A DNA stretch of 64,000 bases from Hippasteria phrygiana (lineage: Eukaryota > Echinodermata > Asteroidea > Valvatida > Goniasteridae), in NCBI GenBank assembly GCA_037893225.1, contig JAZGUH010000700.1:186001-250000 (forward strand), in the 5' to 3' direction. The notes below the pieces were generated by a model. That model worked only from the letters and a program-made list of their open reading frames with translations, did no database searches and was not told the DNA's origin. The position numbers and the translations under genes were made by a program. This document shows, piece by piece, positions 13,701-27,167 of the stretch. Each line of letters opens with the position of its first letter. Position 1 is the stretch's first letter.

Positions 13701-15420
13701 TTTATATTTCATGCAATTATGAATGAGTAAAGCAAGTCATACCCTAGGGAATTTGACAGGCATGGAGCAATAAATAGAAGGTAATATGCACACAGATGTT
13801 GGCCGGAAAGAAAATAAACATTGCGAGGTTTGAATTTTCTCCACAAGTTTTAACTCTAAGAAGCCGCCGATAATTGCAACATGTAGCGCCAGATCTAAGC
13901 TATCCATACATGTCAAAATTACTGAATTTGGTTGATATTTCATGCAATTATGAATGAGTAAAGCAAGTCATACCCTAGGGAATTTGACAGGCATGGAGCA
14001 ATAAATAGAAGGTAATATGCACACAGATGTTGGCCGGAAAGAAAATAAACATTGCGAGGTTTGAATTTTCTCCACAAGTGTTAACTCTAAGAAGCCGCCG
14101 ATAATTGCAACATGTAGCGCCAGATCTAAGCTATCCATACATGTCAAAATTACTGAATTTGGTTGATATTTCATGCAATTATGAATGAGTAAAGCAAGTC
14201 ATACCCCAGGGAATTTGACATGCATGGAGCAATAAATAGACGGTAATATGCACACAGATGTTGGACGGAAAGAAAATAAACATTGCGAGGTTTGAATTTT
14301 CTCCACAAGTTTTAACTCTAGGAAGCCGCCGATGATTGCAACATGTAGCGCCAGATCTAAGCTATCCATACATGTCAACATTACTGAATTTGGTTGATAT
14401 TTCATGCAATTATGAATGAGTAAAGCAAGTCATACCCCATCGAATTTGACATGCATGGAGCAATAAATAGACGGTAATATGCACACAGATGTTGGCTGGA
14501 AAGAAAATAAACATTGCGAGGTTTGAATTTTCTCCACAAGTTTTAATTCTAAGAAGCCGCCGATAATTGCAACATGTAGCGCCAGATCTAAGCTATCCAT
14601 ACATGTCAAAATTACTGCATTTGGTTGATATTTCATGCAATTATGAATGAGTAAAGGAAGTCCATACCCCAGGGAATTTGACATGCATGGAGCAATAAAT
14701 AGAAGGTAATATGCACACAGATGTTGGCCGGAAAGAAAATAAACATTGCGAGGTTTGAATTTTCTCCACAAGTGTTAACTCTAAGAAGCCGCCGATAATT
14801 GCAACATGTAGCGCCAGATCTAAGCTATCCATACATGTCAAAATTACTGAATTTGGTAGATATTTCATGCAATTATGAATGAGTAAAGCAAGTCCATACC
14901 CTAGGGAATTTGACAGGCATGGAGCAATAAATAGAAGGTAATATGCACACAGATGTTGGCCGGAAAGAAAATAAACATTGCGAGGTTTGAATTTTCTCCA
15001 CAAGTGTTAACTCTAAGAAGCCGCCGATAATTGCAACATGTAGCGCCAGATCTAAGCTATCCATACATGTCAAAATTACTGCATTTGGTTGATATTTCAT
15101 GCAATTATGAATGAGTAAAGCAAGTCATACCCTAGGGAATTTGACAGGCATGGAGCAATACATAGAAGGTAATATGCACACAGATGTTGGCCGGAAAGAA
15201 AATAAACATTGCGAGGTTTGAATTTTCTCCACAAGTGTTAACTCTAAGAAGCCGCCGATAATTGCAACATGTAGCGCCAGATCTAAGCTATCCATACATG
15301 TCAAAATTACTGAATTTGGTTGATATTTCATGCAATTATGAATGAGTAAAGCAAGTCATACCCCAGGGAATTTGACATGCATGGAGCAATAAATAGACGG
15401 TAATATGCACACAGATGTTG
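10728..15420 (+). repeat. Long unit L', second copy of the first part of L, with a 464-bp indel
   Basis: It matches 1699-5820 at an offset of 9,029 bp. One substitution was noticed: aaaggaag at about 14656, where the first copy has aaagcaag. Near 14849 the alignment jumps by two monomers (464 bp): 14850 onward matches 6285 onward at an offset of 8,565 bp, including the rare gtagatatttc. The match continues to about 15420, where this copy reads ttggacgg and the first reads ttggccgg at 6856. With the preceding S unit, the duplicated segment is about 6.4 kb here against 6.9 kb in the first copy. Confidence 0.87.
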
Positions 15421-18345
15421 GACGGAAAGAAAATAAACATTGCGAGGTTTGAATTTTCTCCACAAGTTTTAACTCTAGGAAGCCGCCGATGATTGCAACA
15501 TGTAGCGCCAGATCTAAGCTATCCATACATGTCAACATTACTGAATTTGGTTGATATTTCATGCAATTATGAATGAGTAAAGCAAGTCATACCCCAGGGA
15601 ATTTGACATGCATGGAGCAATAAATAGACGGTAATATGCACACAGATGTTGGCCGGAAAGAAAATAAACATTGCGAGGTTTGAATTTTCTCCACAAGTTT
15701 TAATTCTAAGAAGCCGCCGATAATTGCAACATGTAGCGCCAGATCTAAGCTATCCATACATGTCAAAATTACTGCATTTGGTTGATATTTCATGCAATTA
15801 TGAATGAGTAAAGCAAGTCCATACCCCAGGGAATTTGACATGCATGGAGCAATAAATAGAAGGTAATATGCACACAGATGTTGGCCGGAAAGAAAATAAA
15901 CATTGCGAGGTTTGAATTTTCTCCACAAGTGTTAACTCTAAGAAGCCGCCGATAATTGCAACATGTAGCGCCAGATCTAAGCTATCCATACATGTCAAAA
16001 TTACTGCATTTGGTTGATATTTCATGCAATTATGAATGAGTAAAGCAAGTCCATACCCCAGGGAATTTGACATGCATGGAGCAATAAATAGAAGGTAATA
16101 TGCACACAGATGTTGGCCGGAAAGAAAATAAACATTGCGAGGTTTGAATTTTCTCCACAAGTGTTAACTCTAAGAAGCCGCCGATAATTGCAACATGTAG
16201 CGCCAGATCTAAGCTATCCATACATGTCAAAATTACTGCATTTGGTTGATATTTCATGCAATTATGAATGAGTAAAGCAAGTCCATACCCCAGGGAATTT
16301 GACATGCATGGAGCAATAAATAGAAGGTAATATGCACACAGATGTTGGCCGGAAAGAAAATAAACATTGCGAGGTTTGAATTTTCTCCACAAGTGTTAAC
16401 TCTAAGAAGCCGCCGATAATTGCAACATGTAGCGCCAGATCTAAGCTATCCATACATGTCAAAATTACTGAATTTGGTTGATATTTCATGCAATTATGAA
16501 TGAGTAAAGCAAGTCATACCCCAGGGAATTTGACATGCATGGAGCAATAAATAGACGGTAATATGCACACAGATGTTGGCCGGAAAGAAAATAAACATTG
16601 CGAGGTTTGAATTTTCTCCACAAGTTTTAACTCTAGGAAGCCGCCGATGATTGCAACATGTAGCGCCAGATCTAAGCTATCCATACATGTCAAAATTACT
16701 GTATTTGGTTTATATTTCATGCAATTATGAATGAGTAAAGCAAGTCATACCCTAGGGAATTTGACAGGCATGGAGCAATAAATAGAAGGTAATATGCACA
16801 CAGATGTTGGCCGGAAAGAAAATAAACATTGCGAGGTTTGAATTTTCTCCACAAGTGTTAACTCTAAGAAGCCGCCGATAATTGCAACATGTAGCGCCAG
16901 ATCTAAGCTATCCATACATGTCAAAATTACTGAATTTGGTTGATATTTCATGCAATTATGAATGAGTAAAGCAAGTCCATACCCCAGGGAATTTGACATG
17001 CATGGAGCAATAAATAGACGGTAACATGTACACAGATGTTGGCCGGAAAGAAAATAAACATTGCGAGGTTTGAATTTTCTCCACAAGTTTTAACTCTAGG
17101 AAGCCGCCGATGATTGCAACATGTAGCGCCAGATCTAAGCTATCCATACATGTCAAAATTACTGTATTTGGTTGATATTTAATGCAATTATGAATGAGTA
17201 GAGCAAGTCATACCCCAGGGAATTTGACAGGCATGGAGCAATAAATAGAAGGTAATATGCACACAGATGTTGGCCGGAAAGAAAATAAACATTGCGAGGT
17301 TTGAATTTTCTCCACAAGTTTTAACTCTAAGAAGCCGCCGATAATTGCAACATGTAGCGCCAGATCTAAGCTATCCATACATGTCAAAATTACTGAATTT
17401 GGTTGATATTTCATGCAATTATGAATGAGTAAAGCAAGTCCATACCCCAGGGAATTTGACATGCATGGAGCAATAAATAGACGGTAACATGTACACAGAT
17501 GTTGGCCGGAAAGAAAATAAACATTGCGAGGTTTGAATTTTCTCCACAAGTTTTAACTCTAGGAAGCCGCCGATAATTGCAACATGTAGCGCCAGATCTA
17601 AGCTATCCATACATGTCAAAATTACTGAATTTGGTTGATATTTCATGCAATTATGAATGAGTAAAGCAAGTCATACCCTAGGGAATTTGACAGGCATGGA
17701 GCAATAAATAGACGGTAATATGTACACAGATGTTGGCCGGAAAGAAAATAAACATTGCGAGGTTTGAATTTTCTCCACAAGTTTTAACTCTAAGAAGCCG
17801 CCGATGATTGCAACATGTAGCGCCAGATCTAAGCTATCCATACATGTCAAAATTACTGCATTTGGTTGATATTTCATGCAATTATGAATGAGTAGATCAA
17901 GTCCATACCCCAGGGAATTTGACAGGCATGGAGCAATAAATAGAAGGTAATATGCACACAGATGTTGGCCGGAAAGAAAATAAACATTGCGAGGTTTGAA
18001 TTTTCTCCACAAGTTTTAACTCTAAGAAGCCGCCGATGATTGCAACATGTAGCGCCAGATCTAAGCTATCCATACATGTCAAAATTACTGAATTTGGTTG
18101 ATATTTCATGCAATTATGAATGAGTAAAGCAAGTCCATACCCCAGGGAATTTGACATGCATGGAGCAATAAATAGAAGGTAATATGCACACAGATGTTGG
18201 CCGGAAAGAAAATAAACATTGCGAGGTTTGAATTTTCTCCACAAGTGTTAACTCTAAGAAGCCGCCGATAATTGCAACATGTAGCGCCAGATCTAAGCTA
18301 TCCATACATGTCAAAATTACTGCATTTGGTTGATATTTCATGCAA
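15421..18345 (+). repeat. Bridge block with long-range relatives near 44-47.7 kb
   Basis: It contains about thirteen monomers. The order from 15125 (gcaatacatag type, then the caacattac type, three tccatacc monomers, then the gtttatatt type at 16514) is repeated from 44297 with one tccatacc monomer fewer. The monomers from about 17208 to 18080 match 46843-47715 at an offset of 29,635 bp and share the rare gtagatcaagtcc near 17893. A tttaatgc copy lies near 17180, and acatgtacac copies near 17030, 17490 and 17720. The segment resembles the tail of L (6791-8180) only in part, with extra monomers inserted. Confidence 0.75.
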
Positions 18346-21300
18346 TTATGAATGAGTAAAGCAAGTCCATACCCCAGGGAATTTGACATGCATGGAGCAA
18401 TAAATAGAAGGTAATATGCACACAGATGTTGGCCGGAAAGAAAATAAACATTGCGAGGTTTGAATTTTCTCCACAAGTGTTAACTCTAAGAAGCCGCCGA
18501 TAATTGCAACATGTAGCGCCAGATCTAAGCTATCCATACATGTCAAAATTACTGAATTTGGTTGATATTTCATGCAATTATGAATGAGTAAAGCAAGTCA
18601 TACCCCAGGGAATTTGACATGCATGGAGCAATAAATAGACGGTAATATGCACACAGATGTTGGCCGGAAAGAAAATAAACATTGCGAGGTTTGAATTTTC
18701 TCCACAAGTTTTAACTCTAGGAAGCCGCCGATGATTGCAACATGTAGCGCCAGATCTAAGCTATCCATACATGTCAAAATTACTGTATTTGGTTTATATT
18801 TCATGCAATTATGAATGAGTAAAGCAAGTCATACCCTAGGGAATTTGACAGGCATGGAGCAATAAATAGAAGGTAATATGCACACAGATGTTGGCCGGAA
18901 AGAAAATAAACATTGCGAGGTTTGAATTTTCTCCACAAGTGTTAACTCTAAGAAGCCGCCGATAATTGCAACATGTAGCGCCAGATCTAAGCTATCCATA
19001 CATGTCAAAATTACTGAATTTGGTTGATATTTCATGCAATTATGAATGAGTAAAGCAAGTCCATACCCCAGGGAATTTGACATGCATGGAGCAATAAATA
19101 GACGGTAACATGTACACAGATGTTGGCCGGAAAGAAAATAAACATTGCGAGGTTTGAATTTTCTCCACAAGTGTTAACTCTAAGAAGCCGCCGATAATTG
19201 CAACATGTAGCGCCAGATCTAAGCTATCCATACATGTCAAAATTACTGCATTTGGTTGATATTTCATGCAATTATGAATGAGTAAAGCAAGTCCATACCC
19301 CAGGGAATTTGACATGCATGGAGCAATAAATAGAAGGTAATATGCACACAGATGTTGGCCGGAAAGAAAATAAACATTGCGAGGTTTGAATTTTCTCCAC
19401 AAGTGTTAACTCTAAGAAGCCGCCGATAATTGCAACATGTAGCGCCAGATCTAAGCTATCCATACATGTCAAAATTACTGAATTTGGTTGATATTTCATG
19501 CAATTATGAATGAGTAAAGCAAGTCATACCCCAGGGAATTTGACATGCATGGAGCAATAAATAGACGGTAATATGCACACAGATGTTGGCCGGAAAGAAA
19601 ATAAACATTGCGAGGTTTGAATTTTCTCCACAAGTTTTAACTCTAGGAAGCCGCCGATGATTGCAACATGTAGCGCCAGATCTAAGCTATCCATACATGT
19701 CAAAATTACTGTATTTGGTTTATATTTCATGCAATTATGAATGAGTAAAGCAAGTCATACCCTAGGGAATTTGACAGGCATGGAGCAATAAATAGAAGGT
19801 AATATGCACACAGATGTTGGCCGGAAAGAAAATAAACATTGCGAGGTTTGAATTTTCTCCACAAGTGTTAACTCTAAGAAGCCGCCGATAATTGCAACAT
19901 GTAGCGCCAGATCTAAGCTATCCATACATGTCAAAATTACTGAATTTGGTTGATATTTCATGCAATTATGAATGAGTAAAGCAAGTCCATACCCCAGGGA
20001 ATTTGACATGCATGGAGCAATAAATAGAAGGTAATATGCACACAGATGTTGGCCGGAAAGAAAATAAACATTGCGAGGTTTGAATTTTCTCCACAAGTGT
20101 TAACTCTAAGAAGCCGCCGATAATTGCAACATGTAGCGCCAGATCTAAGCTATCCATACATGTCAAAATTACTGAATTTGGTTGATATTTCATGCAATTA
20201 TGAATGAGTAAAGCAAGTCATACCCCAGGGAATTTGACATGCATGGAGCAATAAATAGACGGTAATATGCACACAGATGTTGGCCGGAAAGAAAATAAAC
20301 ATTGCGAGGTTTGAATTTTCTCCACAAGTTTTAACTCTAGGAAGCCGCCGATGATTGCAACATGTAGCGCCAGATCTAAGCTATCCATACATGTCAAAAT
20401 TACTGTATTTGGTTTATATTTCATGCAATTATGAATGAGTAAAGCAAGTCATACCCTAGGGAATTTGACAGGCATGGAGCAATAAATAGAAGGTAATATG
20501 CACACAGATGTTGGCCGGAAAGAAAATAAACATTGCGAGGTTTGAATTTTCTCCACAAGTGTTAACTCTAAGAAGCCGCCGATAATTGCAACATGTAGCG
20601 CCAGATCTAAGCTATCCATACATGTCAAAATTACTGAATTTGGTTGATATTTCATGCAATTATGAATGAGTAAAGCAAGTCCATACCCCAGGGAATTTGA
20701 CATGCATGGAGCAATAAATAGACGGTAACATGTACACAGATGTTGGCCGGAAAGAAAATAAACATTGCGAGGTTTGAATTTTCTCCACAAGTGTTAACTC
20801 TAAGAAGCCGCCGATAATTGCAACATGTAGCGCCAGATCTAAGCTATCCATACATGTCAAAATTACTGCATTTGGTTGATATTTCATGCAATTATGAATG
20901 AGTAAAGCAAGTCCATACCCCAGGGAATTTGACATGCATGGAGCAATAAATAGAAGGTAATATGCACACAGATGTTGGCCGGAAAGAAAATAAACATTGC
21001 GAGGTTTGAATTTTCTCCACAAGTGTTAACTCTAAGAAGCCGCCGATAATTGCAACATGTAGCGCCAGATCTAAGCTATCCATACATGTCAAAATTACTG
21101 AATTTGGTTGATATTTCATGCAATTATGAATGAGTAAAGCAAGTCATACCCCAGGGAATTTGACATGCATGGAGCAATAAATAGACGGTAATATGCACAC
21201 AGATGTTGGCCGGAAAGAAAATAAACATTGCGAGGTTTGAATTTTCTCCACAAGTTTTAACTCTAGGAAGCCGCCGATGATTGCAACATGTAGCGCCAGA

Positions 21301-22300
21301 TCTAAGCTATCCATACATGTCAAAATTACTGTATTTGGTTTATATTTCATGCAATTATGAATGAGTAAAGCAAGTCATACCCTAGGGAATTTGACAGGCA
21401 TGGAGCAATAAATAGAAGGTAATATGCACACAGATGTTGGCCGGAAAGAAAATAAACATTGCGAGGTTTGAATTTTCTCCACAAGTGTTAACTCTAAGAA
21501 GCCGCCGATAATTGCAACATGTAGCGCCAGATCTAAGCTATCCATACATGTCAAAATTACTGAATTTGGTTGATATTTCATGCAATTATGAATGAGTAAA
21601 GCAAGTCCATACCCCAGGGAATTTGACATGCATGGAGCAATAAATAGACGGTAACATGTACACAGATGTTGGCCGGAAAGAAAATAAACATTGCGAGGTT
21701 TGAATTTTCTCCACAAGTTTTAACTCTAGGAAGCCGCCGATGATTGCAACATGTAGCGCCAGATCTAAGCTATCCATACATGTCAAAATTACTGTATTTG
21801 GTTGATATTTAATGCAATTATGAATGAGTAGAGCAAGTCCATACCCCAGGGAATTTGACATGCATGGAGCAATAAATAGACGGTAACATGTACACAGATG
21901 TTGGCCGGAAAGAAAATAAACATTGCGAGGTTTGAATTTTCTCCACAAGTTTTAACTCTAGGAAGCTGCCGATGATTGCAACATGTAGCGCCAGATCTAA
22001 GCTATCCATACATGTCAAAATTACTGTATTTGGTTGATATTTAATGCAATTATGAATGAGTAGAGCAAGTCATACCCCAGGGAATTTGACAGGCATGGAG
22101 CAATAAATAGAAGGTAATATGCACACAGATGTTGGCCGGAAAGAAAATAAACATTGCGAGGTTTGAATTTTCTCCACAAGTGTTAACTCTAAGAAGCCGC
22201 CGATAATTGCAACATGTAGCGCCAGATCTAAGCTATCCATACATGTCAAAATTACTGAATTTGGTTGATATTTCATGCAATTATGAATGAGTAAAGCAAG
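18346..22300 (+). repeat. Alternating 4-mer/3-mer/5-mer units; 1,620-bp tandem duplication
   Basis: Units start at monomers that have ccccaggg, gacatgcatgg and agacgg and are followed by gtttatatt: 18598, 19524, 20218, 21144 and 22301. The spacings are 926 bp (4-mer), 694 bp (3-mer), 926 bp (4-mer) and 1,157 bp (5-mer). The 3-mer lacks the acatgtacac monomer found in the 4-mers. The pair 4-mer plus 3-mer repeats: 18598-19900 matches 20218-21520 at 1,620 bp. Two tttaatgc monomers lie close together near 21811 and 22042, the first of these followed by a tccatacc junction and the second by tcatacc. The gaagctgcc variant appears near 21967. Confidence 0.82.
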
Positions 22301-25300
22301 TCATACCCCAGGGAATTTGACATGCATGGAGCAATAAATAGACGGTAATATGCACACAGATGTTGGCCGGAAAGAAAATAAACATTGCGAGGTTTGAATT
22401 TTCTCCACAAGTTTTAACTCTAGGAAGCCGCCGATGATTGCAACATGTAGCGCCAGATCTAAGCTATCCATACATGTCAAAATTACTGTATTTGGTTTAT
22501 ATTTCATGCAATTATGAATGAGTAAAGCAAGTCATACCCTAGGGAATTTGACAGGCATGGAGCAATAAATAGAAGGTAATATGCACACAGATGTTGGCCG
22601 GAAAGAAAATAAACATTGCGAGGTTTGAATTTTCTCCACAAGTGTTAACTCTAAGAAGCCGCCGATAATTGCAACATGTAGCGCCAGATCTAAGCTATCC
22701 ATACATGTCAAAATTACTGAATTTGGTTGATATTTCATGCAATTATGAATGAGTAAAGCAAGTCCATACCCCAGGGAATTTGACATGCATGGAGCAATAA
22801 ATAGACGGTAACATGTACACAGATGTTGGCCGGAAAGAAAATAAACATTGCGAGGTTTGAATTTTCTCCACAAGTTTTAACTCTAGGAAGCCGCCGATGA
22901 TTGCAACATGTAGCGCCAGATCTAAGCTATCCATACATGTCAAAATTACTGTATTTGGTTGATATTTAATGCAATTATGAATGAGTAGAGCAAGTCATAC
23001 CCCAGGGAATTTGACAGGCATGGAGCAATAAATAGAAGGTAATATGCACACAGATGTTGGCCGGAAAGAAAATAAACATTGCGAGGTTTGAATTTTCTCC
23101 ACAAGTTTTAACTCTAAGAAGCCGCCGATAATTGCAACATGTAGCGCCAGATCTAAGCTATCCATACATGTCAAAATTACTGAATTTGGTTGATATTTCA
23201 TGCAATTATGAATGAGTAAAGCAAGTCCATACCCCAGGGAAATTTGACATGCATGGAGCAATAAATAGACGGTAACATGTACACAGATGTTGGCCGGAAA
23301 GAAAATAAACATTGCGAGGTTTGAATTTTCTCCACAAGTTTTAACTCTAGGAAGCCGCCGATAATTGCAACATGTAGCGCCAGATCTAAGCTATCCATAC
23401 ATGTCAAAATTACTGAATTTGGTTGATATTTCATGCAATTATGAATGAGTAAAGCAAGTCCATACCCCAGGGAATTTGACATGCATGGAGCAATAAATAG
23501 ACGGTAACATGTACACAGATGTTGGCCGGAAAGAAAATAAACATTGCGAGGTTTGAATTTTCTCCACAAGTTTTAACTCTAGGAAGCTGCCGATGATTGC
23601 AACATGTAGCGCCAGATCTAAGCTATCCATACATGTCAAAATTACTGTATTTGGTTGATATTTAATGCAATTATGAATGAGTAGAGCAAGTCATACCCCA
23701 GGGAATTTGACAGGCATGGAGCAATAAATAGAAGGTAATATGCACACAGATGTTGGCCGGAAAGAAAATAAACATTGCGAGGTTTGAATTTTCTCCACAA
23801 GTTTTAACTCTAAGAAGCCGCCGATAATTGCAACATGTAGCGCCAGATCTAAGCTATCCATACATGTCAAAATTACTGAATTTGGTTGATATTTCATGCA
23901 ATTATGAATGAGTAAAGCAAGTCCATACCCCAGGGAAATTTGACATGCATGGAGCAATAAATAGACGGTAACATGTACACAGATGTTGGCCGGAAAGAAA
24001 ATAAACATTGCGAGGTTTGAATTTTCTCCACAAGTTTTAACTCTAGGAAGCCGCCGATAATTGCAACATGTAGCGCCAGATCTAAGCTATCCATACATGT
24101 CAAAATTACTGAATTTGGTTGATATTTCATGCAATTATGAATGAGTAAAGCATGTCATACCATAGGGAATTTGACAGGCATGGAGCAATAAATAGACGGT
24201 AATATGTACACAGATGTTGGCCGGAAAGAAAATAAACATTGCGAGGTTTGAATTTTCTCCACAAGTTTTAACTCTAAGAAGCCGCCGATGATTGCAACAT
24301 GTAGCGCCAGATCTAAGCTATCCATACATGTCAAAATTACTGCATTTGGTTGATATTTCATGCAATTATGAATGAGTAGAGCAAGTCCATACCCCAGGGA
24401 ATTTGACAGGCATGGAGCAATAAATAGAAGGTAATATGCACACAGATGTTGGCCGGAAAGAAAATAAACATTGCGAGGTTTGAATTTTCTCCACAAGTGT
24501 TAACTCTAAGAAGCCGCCGATAATTGCAACATGTAGCGCCAGATCTAAGCTATCCATACATGTCAAAATTACTGCATTTGGTTGATATTTCATGCAATTA
24601 TGAATGAGTAAAGCAAGTCCATACCCCAGGGAATTTGACATGCATGGAGCAATAAATAGAAGGTAATATGCACACAGATGTTGGCCGGAAAGAAAATAAA
24701 CATTGCGAGGTTTGAATTTTCTCCACAAGTTTTAACTCTAAGAAGCCGCCGATGATTGCAACATGTAGCGCCAGATCTAAGCTATCCATACATGTCAAAA
24801 TTACTGAATTTGGTTGATATTTCATGCAATTATGAATGAGTAAAGCAAGTCCATACCCCAGGGAATTTGACATGCATGGAGCAATAAATAGAAGGTAATA
24901 TGCACACAGATGTTGGCCGGAAAGAAAATAAACATTGCGAGGTTTGAATTTTCTCCACAAGTGTTAACTCTAAGAAGCCGCCGATAATTGCAACATGTAG
25001 CGCCAGATCTAAGCTATCCATACATGTCAAAATTACTGCATTTGGTTGATATTTCATGCAATTATGAATGAGTAAAGCAAGTCCATACCCCAGGGAATTT
25101 GACATGCATGGAGCAATAAATAGAAGGTAATATGCACACAGATGTTGGCCGGAAAGAAAATAAACATTGCGAGGTTTGAATTTTCTCCACAAGTGTTAAC
25201 TCTAAGAAGCCGCCGATAATTGCAACATGTAGCGCCAGATCTAAGCTATCCATACATGTCAAAATTACTGAATTTGGTTGATATTTCATGCAATTATGAA

Positions 25301-25313
25301 TGAGTAAAGCAAG
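22301..25313 (+). repeat. 13-mer unit (3,013 bp), copy 1, with internal 696-bp 3-mer
   Basis: The first eight monomers are repeated from 25314 at an offset of 3,013 bp. Inside, monomers at 22743, 22995 and 23198 are repeated at 23439, 23691 and 23894 (696 bp). This 3-mer contains a 233-bp monomer that has both the extra c of tccatacc and an extra a in gggaaatttg (near 23240 and 23937). After 24155 (gcatgtcat with the private base a at 24162, catagggaat) the unit continues with monomers like 8181-8855, then tccatacc monomers, and returns to the 25314 start. Confidence 0.85.
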
Positions 25314-27167
25314 TCATACCCCAGGGAATTTGACATGCATGGAGCAATAAATAGACGGTAATATGCACACAGATGTTGGCCGGAAAGAAAATAAACATTG
25401 CGAGGTTTGAATTTTCTCCACAAGTTTTAACTCTAGGAAGCCGCCGATGATTGCAACATGTAGCGCCAGATCTAAGCTATCCATACATGTCAAAATTACT
25501 GTATTTGGTTTATATTTCATGCAATTATGAATGAGTAAAGCAAGTCATACCCTAGGGAATTTGACAGGCATGGAGCAATAAATAGAAGGTAATATGCACA
25601 CAGATGTTGGCCGGAAAGAAAATAAACATTGCGAGGTTTGAATTTTCTCCACAAGTGTTAACTCTAAGAAGCCGCCGATAATTGCAACATGTAGCGCCAG
25701 ATCTAAGCTATCCATACATGTCAAAATTACTGAATTTGGTTGATATTTCATGCAATTATGAATGAGTAAAGCAAGTCCATACCCCAGGGAATTTGACATG
25801 CATGGAGCAATAAATAGACGGTAACATGTACACAGATGTTGGCCGGAAAGAAAATAAACATTGCGAGGTTTGAATTTTCTCCACAAGTTTTAACTCTAGG
25901 AAGCCGCCGATGATTGCAACATGTAGCGCCAGATCTAAGCTATCCATACATGTCAAAATTACTGTATTTGGTTGATATTTAATGCAATTATGAATGAGTA
26001 GAGCAAGTCATACCCCAGGGAATTTGACAGGCATGGAGCAATAAATAGAAGGTAATATGCACACAGATGTTGGCCGGAAAGAAAATAAACATTGCGAGGT
26101 TTGAATTTTCTCCACAAGTTTTAACTCTAAGAAGCCGCCGATAATTGCAACATGTAGCGCCAGATCTAAGCTATCCATACATGTCAAAATTACTGAATTT
26201 GGTTGATATTTCATGCAATTATGAATGAGTAAAGCAAGTCCATACCCCAGGGAAATTTGACATGCATGGAGCAATAAATAGACGGTAACATGTACACAGA
26301 TGTTGGCCGGAAAGAAAATAAACATTGCGAGGTTTGAATTTTCTCCACAAGTTTTAACTCTAGGAAGCCGCCGATAATTGCAACATGTAGCGCCAGATCT
26401 AAGCTATCCATACATGTCAAAATTACTGAATTTGGTTGATATTTCATGCAATTATGAATGAGTAAAGCAAGTCCATACCCCAGGGAATTTGACATGCATG
26501 GAGCAATAAATAGACGGTAACATGTACACAGATGTTGGCCGGAAAGAAAATAAACATTGCGAGGTTTGAATTTTCTCCACAAGTTTTAACTCTAGGAAGC
26601 CGCCGATGATTGCAACATGTAGCGCCAGATCTAAGCTATCCATACATGTCAAAATTACTGTATTTGGTTGATATTTAATGCAATTATGAATGAGTAGAGC
26701 AAGTCATACCCCAGGGAATTTGACAGGCATGGAGCAATAAATAGAAGGTAATATGCACACAGATGTTGGCCGGAAAGAAAATAAACATTGCGAGGTTTGA
26801 ATTTTCTCCACAAGTTTTAACTCTAAGAAGCCGCCGATAATTGCAACATGTAGCGCCAGATCTAAGCTATCCATACATGTCAAAATTACTGAATTTGGTT
26901 GATATTTCATGCAATTATGAATGAGTAAAGCAAGTCCATACCCCAGGGAAATTTGACATGCATGGAGCAATAAATAGACGGTAACATGTACACAGATGTT
27001 GGCCGGAAAGAAAATAAACATTGCGAGGTTTGAATTTTCTCCACAAGTTTTAACTCTAGGAAGCCGCCGATAATTGCAACATGTAGCGCCAGATCTAAGC
27101 TATCCATACATGTCAAAATTACTGAATTTGGTTGATATTTCATGCAATTATGAATGAGTAAAGCAAG
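25314..27167 (+). repeat. Second, truncated copy of the 13-mer unit
   Basis: It matches 22301-24154 at an offset of 3,013 bp, including both copies of the 696-bp 3-mer and both 233-bp monomers (gggaaatttg near 26252 and 26948). The gaagctgcc variant of the first copy (about 23588) is gaagccgcc here. The repeat ends where 27168 begins a ccacaaatttt monomer like 79, 1699, 9108 and 10728, whereas the first copy continues with gcatgtcat at 24155. The edge is therefore a switch between two block types. Confidence 0.85.
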
